Shown: positions 46,860-57,367 of the stretch, one piece after another | How positions within the stretch are numbered: the stretch's first letter is position 1 | Layout of the letters: each line of letters begins with the position of its first letter | Notes under the pieces: generated by a model | Told to the model about the DNA's origin: nothing | The model's input: only the letters and a program-made list of their open reading frames with translations | Database searches by the model: none | DNA from: Branchiostoma floridae | Lineage: Eukaryota > Chordata > Leptocardii > Amphioxiformes > Branchiostomatidae | Reading direction: 5' to 3' | Length of the DNA: 64,000 nt | Assembly (NCBI RefSeq): GCF_000003815.2 | Contig: NC_049979.1 | Location: 16,987,933 to 17,051,932 of the forward strand | Made by a program: the position numbers and the translations under genes

Positions 46860-48480
46860 TGCAAGACCTCGTGCCCGCCGGCCCGGACCTCCCCTAACCT
46901 GACAAATTAGCTGAGTGATTTAGGACGGCTTCAGGTTAGGAAACCTGATCTCCAGGCTGTGCGGGGCAGGCTGCCGCGCTGACAGGGGAGGCGGTGGCGG
47001 GGCAGGCCAACTGGTCCGCGCAAACACTTCACAACTTTCACGGCCTTTTGATGAGGCATCATACTCAACTGTCTCAACTGCGACGTCCCGTCCGCTCGAC
47101 GGTCCAGCTTGAAAAGATCAGCAGCAGCAGCCCCAAACCCAACCTCACCAATAACAGGATACCCATTGGTGGTGTAATGGCATTTCAAACTTCCATTTTT
47201 AATAGTTCTACGGTTACACATGATCTGACATTGCCCCGAAATCTCTCAGTCCTCTCGGCGTGACACTGTCTCAGTTGTAAGCCTGGGCTCCCCAATTACC
47301 GGGCTAGTGCTGCACAACGAGGAATTAATAGTAGAAATAATAGTCTTGGAGTGGGTTTTACTGCGTCTGTAACAAGGCTTGGTTGTAATTCTAGGGTCCG
47401 GGCCATGCTGCTGTGCCATGCGTCAGGAGCGCCGGGGTTACAGTAATAAATTATTGATCACTCGCCCGCCTCATGACCTTTGGCGGATCACATAATATAT
47501 CCGTTGGACAATAGTTGGTCTTCTGGCACACCACGAGTTTCCGCGCCCTCACCTCGACTTGGCCCGAGCAAAAGTAAATAGAGAAAGGCTCGCGCCTACC
47601 GACTGTTTAGGCCCGGATTGGGTTGCGACCGCACAGACACAAATAGTTCACGGCTGCGGGGCCAAGCTGCGCGGGTCAGGGAGAGACAGACTTGCAAGCG
47701 ACCTGGAAGTACTGTTTCCTGCGAGCGTCAACATGCAGCGGGCAAGGCCGCGCTGCTGACCTCTGCAGCCTGCTATCTTCAGAAGCCAGGTAGGGAAAAG
47801 CTGCTAGCTGTGATAACTAACCATGCACGGGGGCACGGTAAGGTCTGCAGGCTGCAGCTAGAGGAGCATGGTATAGAGCTTACACAGTATGCATATGTTG
47901 GTAAACGTTAAAGTATGTAGCCACAGACACAGTGAGCTGCGTTGGTCGGAGGCTTTGCACGGGCGCTCTTTTGTATACAGCTGGCTGCCGTTTGCCGAGG
48001 TCGGCAGTGTGCAGCAATGTTGCCATTGTCAGAAGGCCACATCTGTGCAGACAGCCCCAAAGGACTATGCACAAAGGCTGGGGAGAGTAGTGAAAGGGTT
48101 TTGCTTGAAGCTGTTTGGTATTTTGTGTTGGTGAGGTCTGGTAACTCGGCCATGCTATGCAGATGAGCCATGAGTTGCTATGACTCAGAGGCGGGGCACA
48201 GTCGTCTGTCTGTACGTGTCTGCCTCTCTTTTGCACGCTCCCAGACGATACAAGTCGTGCGCGTCGTCGGAAGGCGAGCAATGATCTGCAGGATTGTGGA
48301 CAGAGAACGCTGGTGACCGATGATAAATTACATGGCTCTATGGCCGTAAATGTTGTCTGTCGTGCTCTAGTTAACCGACGGACGGCCCGGACAGACCCAC
48401 AAAATCTTGTAAAGTCCAAGCAGGGAACAATTAGGGAGACTGATTGAAAACTGGCATATCCCACGGACTGGGCCCTGCAG
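46860..48480. promoter_or_regulatory. GC-rich region of intron 1, candidate regulatory cluster
   Basis: The region is GC- and CpG-richer than the rest of the intron and repeat-free. It includes AT-rich homeodomain-type words inside GC context (CCCCAATTACCGGG, GGAATTAATAG, AATAAATTATTGATCAC) and TGACCTTTGGCGG, which resembles a nuclear-receptor half-site pair. The window's longest open frame (194 codons, minus, 47880-48464) lies here. It has no recognisable domain and overlaps open frames on plus, so I do not call it a gene. Confidence 0.25.
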
Positions 48481-49254
48481 AAGCTGCAAAATCCGACCTT
48501 TCACATTAAGGATATTAATGAACAGCTGATTTGAGTTTTAGGAGATCCGTCAACAAATTGCAACATGTATTCCATATTCGTAGGACAAGTGGATGGACGG
48601 TAGCTCAAAGGGGACACCTGTCCTTCGTAGTGCTGATGGTTTATATACTTCATGCCAGTCTTCAAACACGGCCTATTTTACTTTTCATTTCTTAAGGTCT
48701 TTGATCCGTAACATCAGTAGCGGTGTCCGCCCGTGAATACACTTCTCATTAAAAGTGATCCCAAAAATATCTTACAGGCATCTATGCGAGGATGCTGTCC
48801 ATATTGTAGCCAGTATTTATTTATTATTGCTTCGATTGTTTGTGCTTGTTTTACGAATCATAACCATTCAAGTATAAAGAAAATAACCCTAATTGTTTGT
48901 CTTCCTTTACTCTTTTCCCCCGATAATGCATGGCGTATTTGTCCTTGCTACGAAGTATTGGCCCCGTCTTATTTTTAAATAGCCAATATAACTTGTAGTA
49001 GTGTGAAGTTTACATATGAAAGCCAGTCGAACTCTTAATCCTATACACCCTCTAGCTCATGTAAAATGAACCAGCCCTTATATAGATTGTTTGCCGCACC
49101 TATCGCGTTTGTAGACTACTCATCGGATAATATTCATGCCCGAATTCATGCTTGAGGTTTACAATCCATTGTAACGTCATAGGTGTGCATGAAGGTAAGA
49201 GACAGCTTTTTGTAGTCCAAATTGATCTTTTTCCTCAGGGTAAAAGTCTTGAGT

Positions 49255-49400
49255 CCCTCAAGGCGGTCTCACCTGATGACTAACGGAAGCTGAGGCTCGT
49301 CGTTAAGAGTCATGCGCTCCTGTGGCAGCAGACAAATCTGGGGGACTACTGTAGCAATTAATTACAGGCCTCGCCTTATCACATTCTAGGGGGTAATTTT
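49255..49400. promoter_or_regulatory. Candidate regulatory block
   Basis: Mixed-composition sequence with GCAATTAATTACAGGCC (homeodomain-type core) and CTCACCTGATGA (E-box). It is followed by T-rich simple sequence at about 49420-49446. Evidence is motif density only. Confidence 0.2.
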
Positions 49401-50678
49401 ACACAGCAGTGTGGGATTGTTTTTTTGTTTTTTTTTGTTTTTTTGCGACGGCGTAATTTTTTTCATGATAAAAATATAGCTCAGGCAGCGTAAGATCGTC
49501 AGGATTGTTGATACAAATTGTTGCATACACTCGTACTGCATAAATGTTTGTCGTCTGCAGTTTTATTGTTGTCTGAACTGCATAGTAACCATTTGGTGTG
49601 TCTTCTCACAGTCGGAAAGTTCTTCCTAGGTTGGGTCGAGGTCACCATAAATTTGTTATTTTATTACTTGTTTCTTCAGAAAAAAACGTATTACATTCGA
49701 ATGCAGGTCTCCGGCAAAACACTTGTAGATTCGGTTCCATATCAGTGGTTTTAATGGGCAATCCCCTCAAACCATTTACAATGAATGTAGTGTTTATGTA
49801 GATTGGGACAGGTCATATTCTGAATGTAAGTCAGTACATGTAGCATTTGCTGGATGATGATTATCTATTCGTATGTTGGCTTTTCATTACCGCTGAAATT
49901 TTCTCCTTTACCAGCAACGTCTGAACATCAAGAAATGTGCTGGGATTCTGGTATCATTGGTTCCACATCGCCCAATACTTCCCCTATCTTTACTGTCATC
50001 TCTTTACCGTAGTCCGTGATATAGAATTATAGAGTGTCACGGTTGTGCGCTGTAGATGCCCAGATAACACAGCCTCCCGGCGATCGGACAGCACCTAGTG
50101 CATGCATCGGATGTACGATTTACCGGCGACTCGGGCCAATAAAGTCCGCAATATAACCCTAATCCCCAGTTCCTGTTCTTAGGCGCTTTCTCCAATTGGG
50201 CATTTCATTTTTGCTGTAACGCACATCTATAACATGGCGACAGTAGACATTGGTTAACTGCCGGAGACGTATTGTATACAGCGGTTGTCTGGCCGGAATA
50301 ACTGCACTTTTTATCAATCTGTACCGCCTGGCTGACCCTTAGCACTTCCCGCTTCAGAGCGATCAGGCTCACTTCGGATATGCTTTGTTACCCACTCAAT
50401 AATATTTGATTATACTCCTATTATGAAGATATCACAGACAATATAGCGACATTAGAGCTGTAGGGGCGCGCAGATATTGGGTCGGTAAGCCGATACCGTG
50501 TCTATCTCTCTCGGGAGCCCAGCCAGTGCACCATTTAGGATAGCTGTGGAACGACCGAGTATGAAAAACGTCGCTAGTTGCGAAGATAACCGCTAGCCTT
50601 GATGCTGACACGCTATAGTAGATGTGCTGTTTGGATGAACCGCGGTATCTTAGCCATTTCCAGGGCTGGTGTTTTTTT

Positions 50679-50690
50679 GGGGGGGGGGGG
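50679..50690. repeat. G12 homopolymer
   Basis: Twelve consecutive G directly after T7. Confidence 0.95.
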
Positions 50691-52721
50691 TAGGGGGTGC
50701 TCGTAAAGCTGTCAACCGACCCCACTGCGCAATACTGCTACCGTACGTGGTGCTGCACCTGGCGGGCTGTCCCGGCCTACTTTCCTAGCAGGAAACATTC
50801 CTTCCTGACTGGGTCATAGCTCACATAGCGACCATGTTGCAAGGCTGTGCATTTCCCATGTGAGTTCAGTGTCCTGTGTTATGTGAGGGTCTCTTTACGA
50901 CAGGGCGTGCCACCAGCCTCGCTACTGCCTTGTTACCGGTCGTTCTGGGACTGTCGACAAGGGCAGGTGCTCGGGCGACCGCGCCGTACCAACCAGGAAA
51001 TGGTATTTTCCTCGTGTCGCTCCCGCCAGCCTACGGTTACATTTCCGACAGGTTTGCCGGGTCTGGACGCGGAAGCCTCGAGTCTGAAGGAAACCTTAGA
51101 ACGTAAAAATGTGCCCCGTCGCTGCTAGAGCATCTCAGGAATGCTGACACCATACAAGGTCGGCTGCACGCCAGGGTTACTGATACTAGTACTGGGAAAA
51201 CGTTCAAGGGTGTTTCTTCTGATGATTTCCGCTTCCGCTTGCCGACAGTAATTCACTGTGACCATACACTGAACACTGTATGTGCCCTACGATTATGCCC
51301 CTTTTTGTTTGGTCTTGCCATTGTGCCACACCCATCCATACTGTTCAGAATTCATTATGGCATCACACAAAAGACTTTTACTAAGAATATCGCTTCAAAG
51401 ACATTTAGTCGGTCTTTTGGACCCTGCAAAGGTTTTGTTGTGCGTATATCTTCAATTTAGGAATATCTTTGTCATCGATATGCCTGAAGGCATTTCGGCA
51501 AATCCACCAGTTCTGAGAAGACTTAACCATGTAGTCATTTCCCTGAAGATGTAACTCAGAAAACAATATCATTTATCTGGGCTGCGATACTATATTCAGC
51601 AGTTTTTATGTCTACTTTTAGACTCTTGAAAGTCATCACAGAAGATTGTGACAACATTTGTGCACAGATAGCATGTTGTTACATGGGGGTGTGGGGGTGT
51701 GCAAGTATGGGAGTCGAGAATCTTTGCATATTACTCACAAGCCCGCGTACATATTCATACAAAGGGCGAGGAAACTTATCACTGGCCACATTTAATCATC
51801 GGGATTGTGTGGGGGCTGACGATCTGCCTTAGTTGCCATGACAACGGACCTAATCGCTGATTACAGGGTGCTGCGGGTATGTTTGACTCCCACAAACTAC
51901 CCTGACGTCTGAACGGTCACGACACAAGAACACGTCAAAATAAGTGGTGAAATTTAAGAGCGTTTTCACTTTTCTTTTTTCTCAGAAATGCCTTCATGTC
52001 GCGGCTTTTCCCCTGAGTTGATGTTAGAGTTCAAAACCGAGAGACCGCCCATTTTTTTTTCCAAACAACATCTGTGTGTGGCATGAGATTATCATATTTC
52101 CCCACCGTTTACATGTGCACACGCCCTGCTGTATCACAGGTGGTAATAATCACGCTAGAAACGGCTTTGCCCTCACAAGGAAGTACGATTTAATCAAGTG
52201 GAACATACAGATACTTTTATTTCGCACCGGCACCCGTCAGATATATAACACATAGAGTGCGCATGTCTGTCTTATTGTGATTGTTGTTTAAAGTAAGAAT
52301 GCAGACTTAATCAAATCATTTTTCTTACGAAAGAAACTACTAACTCAACATGCATACATCTTCGTCTTTGCCTGGCATATATGATTATACATAGACTGTG
52401 TAGTTTCATCAAGGATTACTGGAGGTGGTATGATTGCTTTATTTCATCTTGGCGACTGTCCACATTTCTACGATTCCGTTGGAAATCGAATCGCTTGATG
52501 GGTTCCGTAGGCCCTGTTCATAAGACAGGCCATTAGAGAGACTTGGGGGAGAATGTTTTAGAAGTCTTCAAAATGATAAAACCGCTAAGGCACAGATCAA
52601 ACCACTTTGAAGAAATCATTAAATCATCCATATTTTCCCACCCACCACTGTCATTGCTACATGTTTATGATAAACATTCCGGTAGATGTTTACGGTATGT
52701 TTGTTTGTTTGTTTACTGCAG

Positions 52722-52802
52722 GTTTTGCGGACCCGCTGAGTGTGATGCAGCAGTGCACGTGCGCCGACAAGCTGAAGTCGGGGATCCCGCTGTGGAGGCC
52801 AG
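52722..52802 (+). CDS. Second coding exon of the unrecognised proline-rich protein
   Basis: A strong tract and acceptor (TTTGTTTGTTTACTGCAG) precede 81 bases that end in a consensus donor (GCCAG|GTGAGG). The exon is symmetric, phase 1 at both ends, and continues exon 1 by completing a glycine codon. It adds 27 codons: GFADPLSVMQQCTCADKLKS then GIPLWRP, with another split glycine. The repeated P-G at both junctions is notable. C-x-C and the compact W-bearing end look like the start of a folded region, but I do not recognise the family. Codon use is strongly GC-ending (GAC CCG CTG AGC-type), unlike the AT-rich surroundings. A second usable donor lies 24 bases downstream. The protein must continue beyond this exon, and no clear third exon was found before the window ends. 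Confidence 0.65.
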
Positions 52803-52826
52803 GTGAGGCCGCCCCTCGCTTACCAG
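52803..52826 (+). CDS. Optional in-frame extension of exon 2
   Basis: A second donor, CCAG|GTGTGC, lies at 52826/52827, exactly 24 bases after the first and in the same phase. Its use would add eight residues (EAAPRLPG, the final G split). The first donor (GTGAGG) is the better match to consensus and is probably preferred. Confidence 0.3.
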
Positions 52827-52893
52827 GTGTGTGCTCGTGCGCATGCGTCATCGAGCAAAAAATACGGCTATGTTGGAAATATGAAGGACTTTG

Positions 52894-52899
52894 AATAAA
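52894..52899 (+). terminator. AATAAA next to the read-through stop of exon 2
   Basis: If exon 2 is not spliced, its frame runs 31 more residues to a TGA at 52892-52894, which overlaps this AATAAA by one base. That layout would allow an intronic poly(A) site and a short protein of about 92 residues. Chance is equally possible. Confidence 0.25.
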
Positions 52900-53369
52900 G
52901 AAAATCAGCATTCCAGCTACTTCTTTGTTTCTGTTTTTTTTTCTCGATTTTACAATAACAAAAATGAGAATTTTTCCAATTTGTCTGAGTATTTTCAATA
53001 TGGCCGTTTGTTGTTCGGACGTTTACTGTGCATATTATATTAATCTTATTCTAGGGTAGGTTTGAATGCCTTTCGTGTTGTAAATGAAGAAACGCCCAAG
53101 GTTATTAGAAAGGAACATACATTTTGGGATTCTTACTGTCATATTCTATTTACTCTAAATTCGTAGTTTTGACAAAGGTATCCAGTAGTACAGTGTTGCA
53201 TACATGTACGTCAAAGTAATTGCTTTTGTTTTTATGTTTGATTGTGTATTGATTGTGGTGCCTATTGACGATTTAGTCCAGTTTAGCCGATATTAGTGGG
53301 CCCTGTTACATGGCACTGTTGTCTGCCTGCGCGGGTCTTGCAGTTTGTATACAGAACAGAACCACTTTA

Positions 53370-53437
53370 CGCACACACACGCACACGCGCGCACGCACAC
53401 AGACGCGCGCGTGCGCACACACAGACGCACACAGCGT
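53370..53437. repeat. CA/CG microsatellite
   Basis: CACACA and GCGCGC runs with GACGC interruptions. Alternating purine-pyrimidine throughout, so another tract that could adopt left-handed DNA. Confidence 0.95.
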
Positions 53438-53561
53438 GCATTTAATTATCGAATTCTTGAGGCGCTCGACGAGAATTCTCTTGACCGACTTACTTTAAAA
53501 AGTTTTTGTTGTTGACTATCACCATCGCTGCCCTCATCAGCTACTGGAAAAATATAATTTT

Positions 53562-53583
53562 AGCGACTCATCAGCGACTCATC
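53562..53583. repeat. AGCGACTCATC tandem duplication
   Basis: Two perfect adjacent 11-base copies. Confidence 0.95.
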
Positions 53584-56500
53584 AAGACTCGATTTCCTCC
53601 AATAGCATTGCTGCTAATAGTTTTACTCAAACAAACACTGTAGGCGGGCCCATCTCTTCCATCTCACTCTTGTTACGACCAGACACTCACTCACCTCGCA
53701 AAAGCGAGCTGTTGTTTTAGAGTTGAGACTTTCTGATGGGTGTTTTGCTGTCGGGGGATGAGTTGAAATCCAATTTCTGGCCATTAAAAATTTGGAAATT
53801 TCCTGGACTTCTGACCCCGGGGCAGCGACCAGACTCCACGAGATACGACTTAATGTGATTCGACCAGACCGGGGGAGATCAAATGATGTAGAAGGGTCAA
53901 AATAAAAAGTTGAGAGCTTTCAGCATAATCGTGTTTCCATCGACCCCCTCTAGTCTTAGCATATGTCGCTCAATGGGAGAGGTTGTGACCCCGTGGGGGT
54001 GGGGCACCCTGAGGAGGACCTTGCTTGGGGAGAAGGAAAGGCCACGACCTGGCGTCCCTAATTCAACAGGTCACCAGAGAGTTTCTTGCCGATTAAGCAC
54101 ATGTATCGCCACAATTTTCAGGGTGTAACCGAATTAGTCCTCCTTTCCCGCCATCCCACTCGAACTTTGCGTGACCCCATGGCGGGAACGCGTCGCTACC
54201 ACTTCCAACCTTTAATCCGCGCGACGGGACACAGACGCGCAAACCACGCGCAAGTAAAGTTAACATCGATCTTTCTTATGAACATGGAAACAAAGAAAAG
54301 ACCATAACGTACTTAAAGACGGGAAACACGAGACTTGTCTGGTCATGGTTACGAAAGTTGATATTTTGACCTTAACCGTAGACCTCGGTCATAACCTAGG
54401 CACTGATGTCGTGCATCAATTAAGCTTGTTTTACTACATAGATATTTCAAGGCGACACATTGTCTAACCTAGATACACACGTACATCCGCAATGAAATCC
54501 TTTAACTACTCTGCATCTGACTGAATGAACAAGTTCACCCCTCGCTGATGGTATCGTCCACTACTTTAAGGGTGATGGGATATGTGAAGACGTGTATCCC
54601 AGGATCCCATAAACTTGGAGGCAATGTCAACAGTACAGGCTCTCATATCTACCGGCCGTACGTCGCTGGCTCATAGCTAACTGTCAAACAATATGAAGGT
54701 AAACCATAAGCTCCAGTTTGCTTCAAGATCCTGTTCTGACCACACCTGACAGTTTTATAGTGTTATTTTAAAGATATATACCTGCATGCAGACGGTCACG
54801 GTGGGAAAACATAGCATATCATGAGTTATCCCAGTCTCCCCTACGTAACAAAGTGGAAATAAAGGCGCTGCTTGTGTAGCTAGGGAGATCGGGTACGGTA
54901 CATCACTATTACTGGATAATTGCACAGATTTCGGACAAATCGGCAATGCAGAAAATGGCGTGAGGCAGGAGACGCAGTGATTATCGGTACTGATGGGATA
55001 TGGGCTGTAAGGATTGGAGAATAATCGCGGATTGTGTCCAGACAACAACTCTCAATACCCGAGTACCTGGCCAGTTTGGATCACTTCGTTATCCTATTAC
55101 CTGTTATGATTGGATCGCCAGAATTTCAAAGTTTCAAGGATTCTTAAGTTTTCCATTCTTATATTTCATTTCCTGACATTGGCGAATAGCGATTCGGTTA
55201 ATAGTAGTTCATAACCTTACACTCCCGCTTAAGACCGCGGACATGTCCATTCTTCTTCACTGCTCACTTGCCTCCAGCATCGCGTGGTACAAAACGCTCC
55301 CCTTTTTGACATAGAATGATAGCAGACAAATTTAGCTTGAAACTTCCTACTTTCTGCAGGATTTCTCTTTATTCCCCCTCCATCTTCAAAGGGTAATCTT
55401 TCTTCTATCATGAGCGGAGATATTCCGCCGAGCATCTCTTATCAACTTTGCTTGAAACCGGAAATATGCACCTGAGTGCCCCTGTGCGGATTGTTTTCCG
55501 CCTCTGCCTCCTCGCCCAGCCGTATCCAACCCATCAATATGGCCATTTCTGTATAACGTTCTTATCTCTTCACTCCAAAGGAGGGAAGAGGATTCTTTTA
55601 AAAAGGCCCTTTGGCCAGTTGTCCGATACCTTCCACGCCGAGAAGCGGGGGTGAAAGCTTGCGCGGCGCGCTATCTTAAATTTTGCATTAGCCAGTCCGA
55701 AATAAGCTGCGATCGATCGTGCGATTCCATCGCTTCCTCCAACCGTGATCAAAAGGTCGTGCGGGCGGGGAGGCGAGGCTGACTGGTCCGCCGGCTCTGT
55801 ACCGCGGGAGTTTAATGCGATTTGTACACGGCGGCTCTGCGGGTCGGAAGTCAGCGATGTTCCGAGCTTATGACTTCCCTGGCGGCGTCGCGTAGCGCTC
55901 CTTTGGAACTACCCTGCTGGGTTAGAGCAATTAAATATTGACGAGACACGAGATGTGCCCCGAGACAGGATTGTCACTGGGAGCGTTTATCTCAGCTTGC
56001 TGTGTGCGCGCGGTGGTTTGTTGAGTGAAGATAGTCGATGTTTGAATCAGAGGCGGATTCCGCTGGCTAGCCCTGTCTCCTCAGGTACACTCGTCCCACC
56101 CCTCACACGTCAATCAGCCCAGCAGCCCGCCAAACTTCCAGTAATGGCAGATGGGTAGATCCTGCCAACCATTTCTGGGGGCAGAGATAAAGCGCTTGCG
56201 GATGGTCGGCGGTAAAGTTCGCATCTAACCATTACCTAAAGCCTCTATATGTTACAGGTTCCAACTCACTCAACTTCCCGCCGAGTTGGCAGGAGTTGGA
56301 ATGAGCTGTCAGTAACAGATGTCGAAACAAATCAGGCGCCACAGACAGACAGCATGCAGCTACCTGCCCCGCCGACATCTTTCCCCACCGACAAACTCAT
56401 GTCCTCTTCACAGCCGCTTTCCCCCTCGCGTCTCCATCCATCATACCAGGCACTTTCCCAGAAAAAGAAGTGGCTCCTGTGCTTGCTTGGTTGTGTCAGT

Positions 56501-57188
56501 GGTCGACTTTTTAGAGCACTCGACGTTTTCTCTCTAAGAGAAAGAACAGGTGGCAGCGCCGCAGGTGTCATTTCCTCGCGTTTAACGGCGCACCGTCCTC
56601 GTCAGCACATCCTCAATCCCCAGGAGGGCAAGAAAACGCAACGAACAGGAGGGGAAAAGTTCTATCCGCCGCTCCGTTAATTGTGAACAAGTCCCTGGCC
56701 GCCACTTCCAGGCGTGTGATTGTCTTGATAACGACAATTTCAATGACAGTTACGCCGCTTGAAATCATCGGTGTCACGCACCGGGACTAGATGATGTATA
56801 TCCTGCCGTCGGCACAAATTTACAGTGAAACTTCCGAGCAGTTGCTACCTGTGGGTGTGCTTAAGAACTAATGGGACCACTGATTGAGCAAAGCGGTGTT
56901 CACAGAAATGCATGCTGATACCGCTAACTCGGCATTAGACAAAACTGGAACACAAATCTCATCTCATATTACCTGGAAAGTTACCAAACTTAAGTGAAAA
57001 TCAGCTTCAGCATTCCACACTTGATGTAATCTTCTTGTTTCAATTACTTATGGCCCGCTCGCGTCTGTGCCATGCGGTGACACGTTCGGCAACAGGGTTG
57101 CCTTACCTCGGCCTTGGCGAGTTTTCAAAACTTGGTATCATTGCAAAGATCTCTTGGTGCGTACTTGATATCTGAAAACCATTTCAAC

Positions 57189-57367
57189 TCGGGTGCTTTC
57201 TTCTAACAGGGTAAGAATCGTCAACAATTACATGACACGGAATATCTGTATGTCATGTAATTGTTGACGTCTTCATACCCTGTTAGAAGAAAGCACCCGA
57301 TTTGCCAACGGTTTTGACATGACATACAGATACTCGATGTCATGTAATTGTCTTTTCACCCTGTTAG
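57189..57367. mobile_element. Long hairpin (fold-back) element with a third partial arm
   Basis: The left arm (57189-57236) and the right arm (57252-57300) are reverse complements over about 48 bases, differing only by a small indel and mismatch near the middle. The loop is 15 bases. A third partial copy of the right arm (TGTCATGTAATTGT, then CCCTGTTAG) lies at 57339-57367. Just before it, TGACATACAGATA is the reverse complement of the loop region (57243-57255). The block therefore looks like an element of repeated inversions. It encodes no protein. A fold-back or MITE-type element is likeliest. A hairpin RNA precursor is a second possibility. Confidence 0.8.

Larger units (their letters stand above)
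33080..52721 (+). other. Intron 1, 19.6 kb, phase 1
   Basis: The intron starts GTGAGA and ends TGTTTGTTTGTTTACTGCAG. It joins exon 1 (one base of a glycine codon) to exon 2 (the other two bases). It contains no convincing coding sequence on either strand. Instead it holds the octamer array, a CTCF-like site, paired E-boxes and several GC-richer blocks. A long first intron dense in unique, mixed-composition sequence is typical of developmentally regulated animal genes. Stretches within it not listed separately show nothing I can support. Confidence 0.6.
52900..57188. other. Probably intron 2; no further exon seen
   Basis: No acceptor/donor pair in phase 1 with sustained coding sequence was found. 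GC-richer, repeat-free blocks at about 53.64-54.26, 55.44-55.94 and 56.18-56.86 kb resemble the candidate regulatory blocks in intron 1. Frames inside them (for example 143 codons at 56249-56680, plus) lack recognisable content. Confidence 0.35.

Noticed and set aside
47880-48464. 194-codon minus-strand open frame, the longest in the window
   Set aside because: No recognisable domain. It lies in GC-rich DNA with overlapping frames on the other strand, and no promoter or splice context supports it.
56249-56680. 143-codon plus-strand frame rich in S, P and T
   Set aside because: It is not in phase with the upstream exons through any good acceptor, and competing frames are open on both strands.
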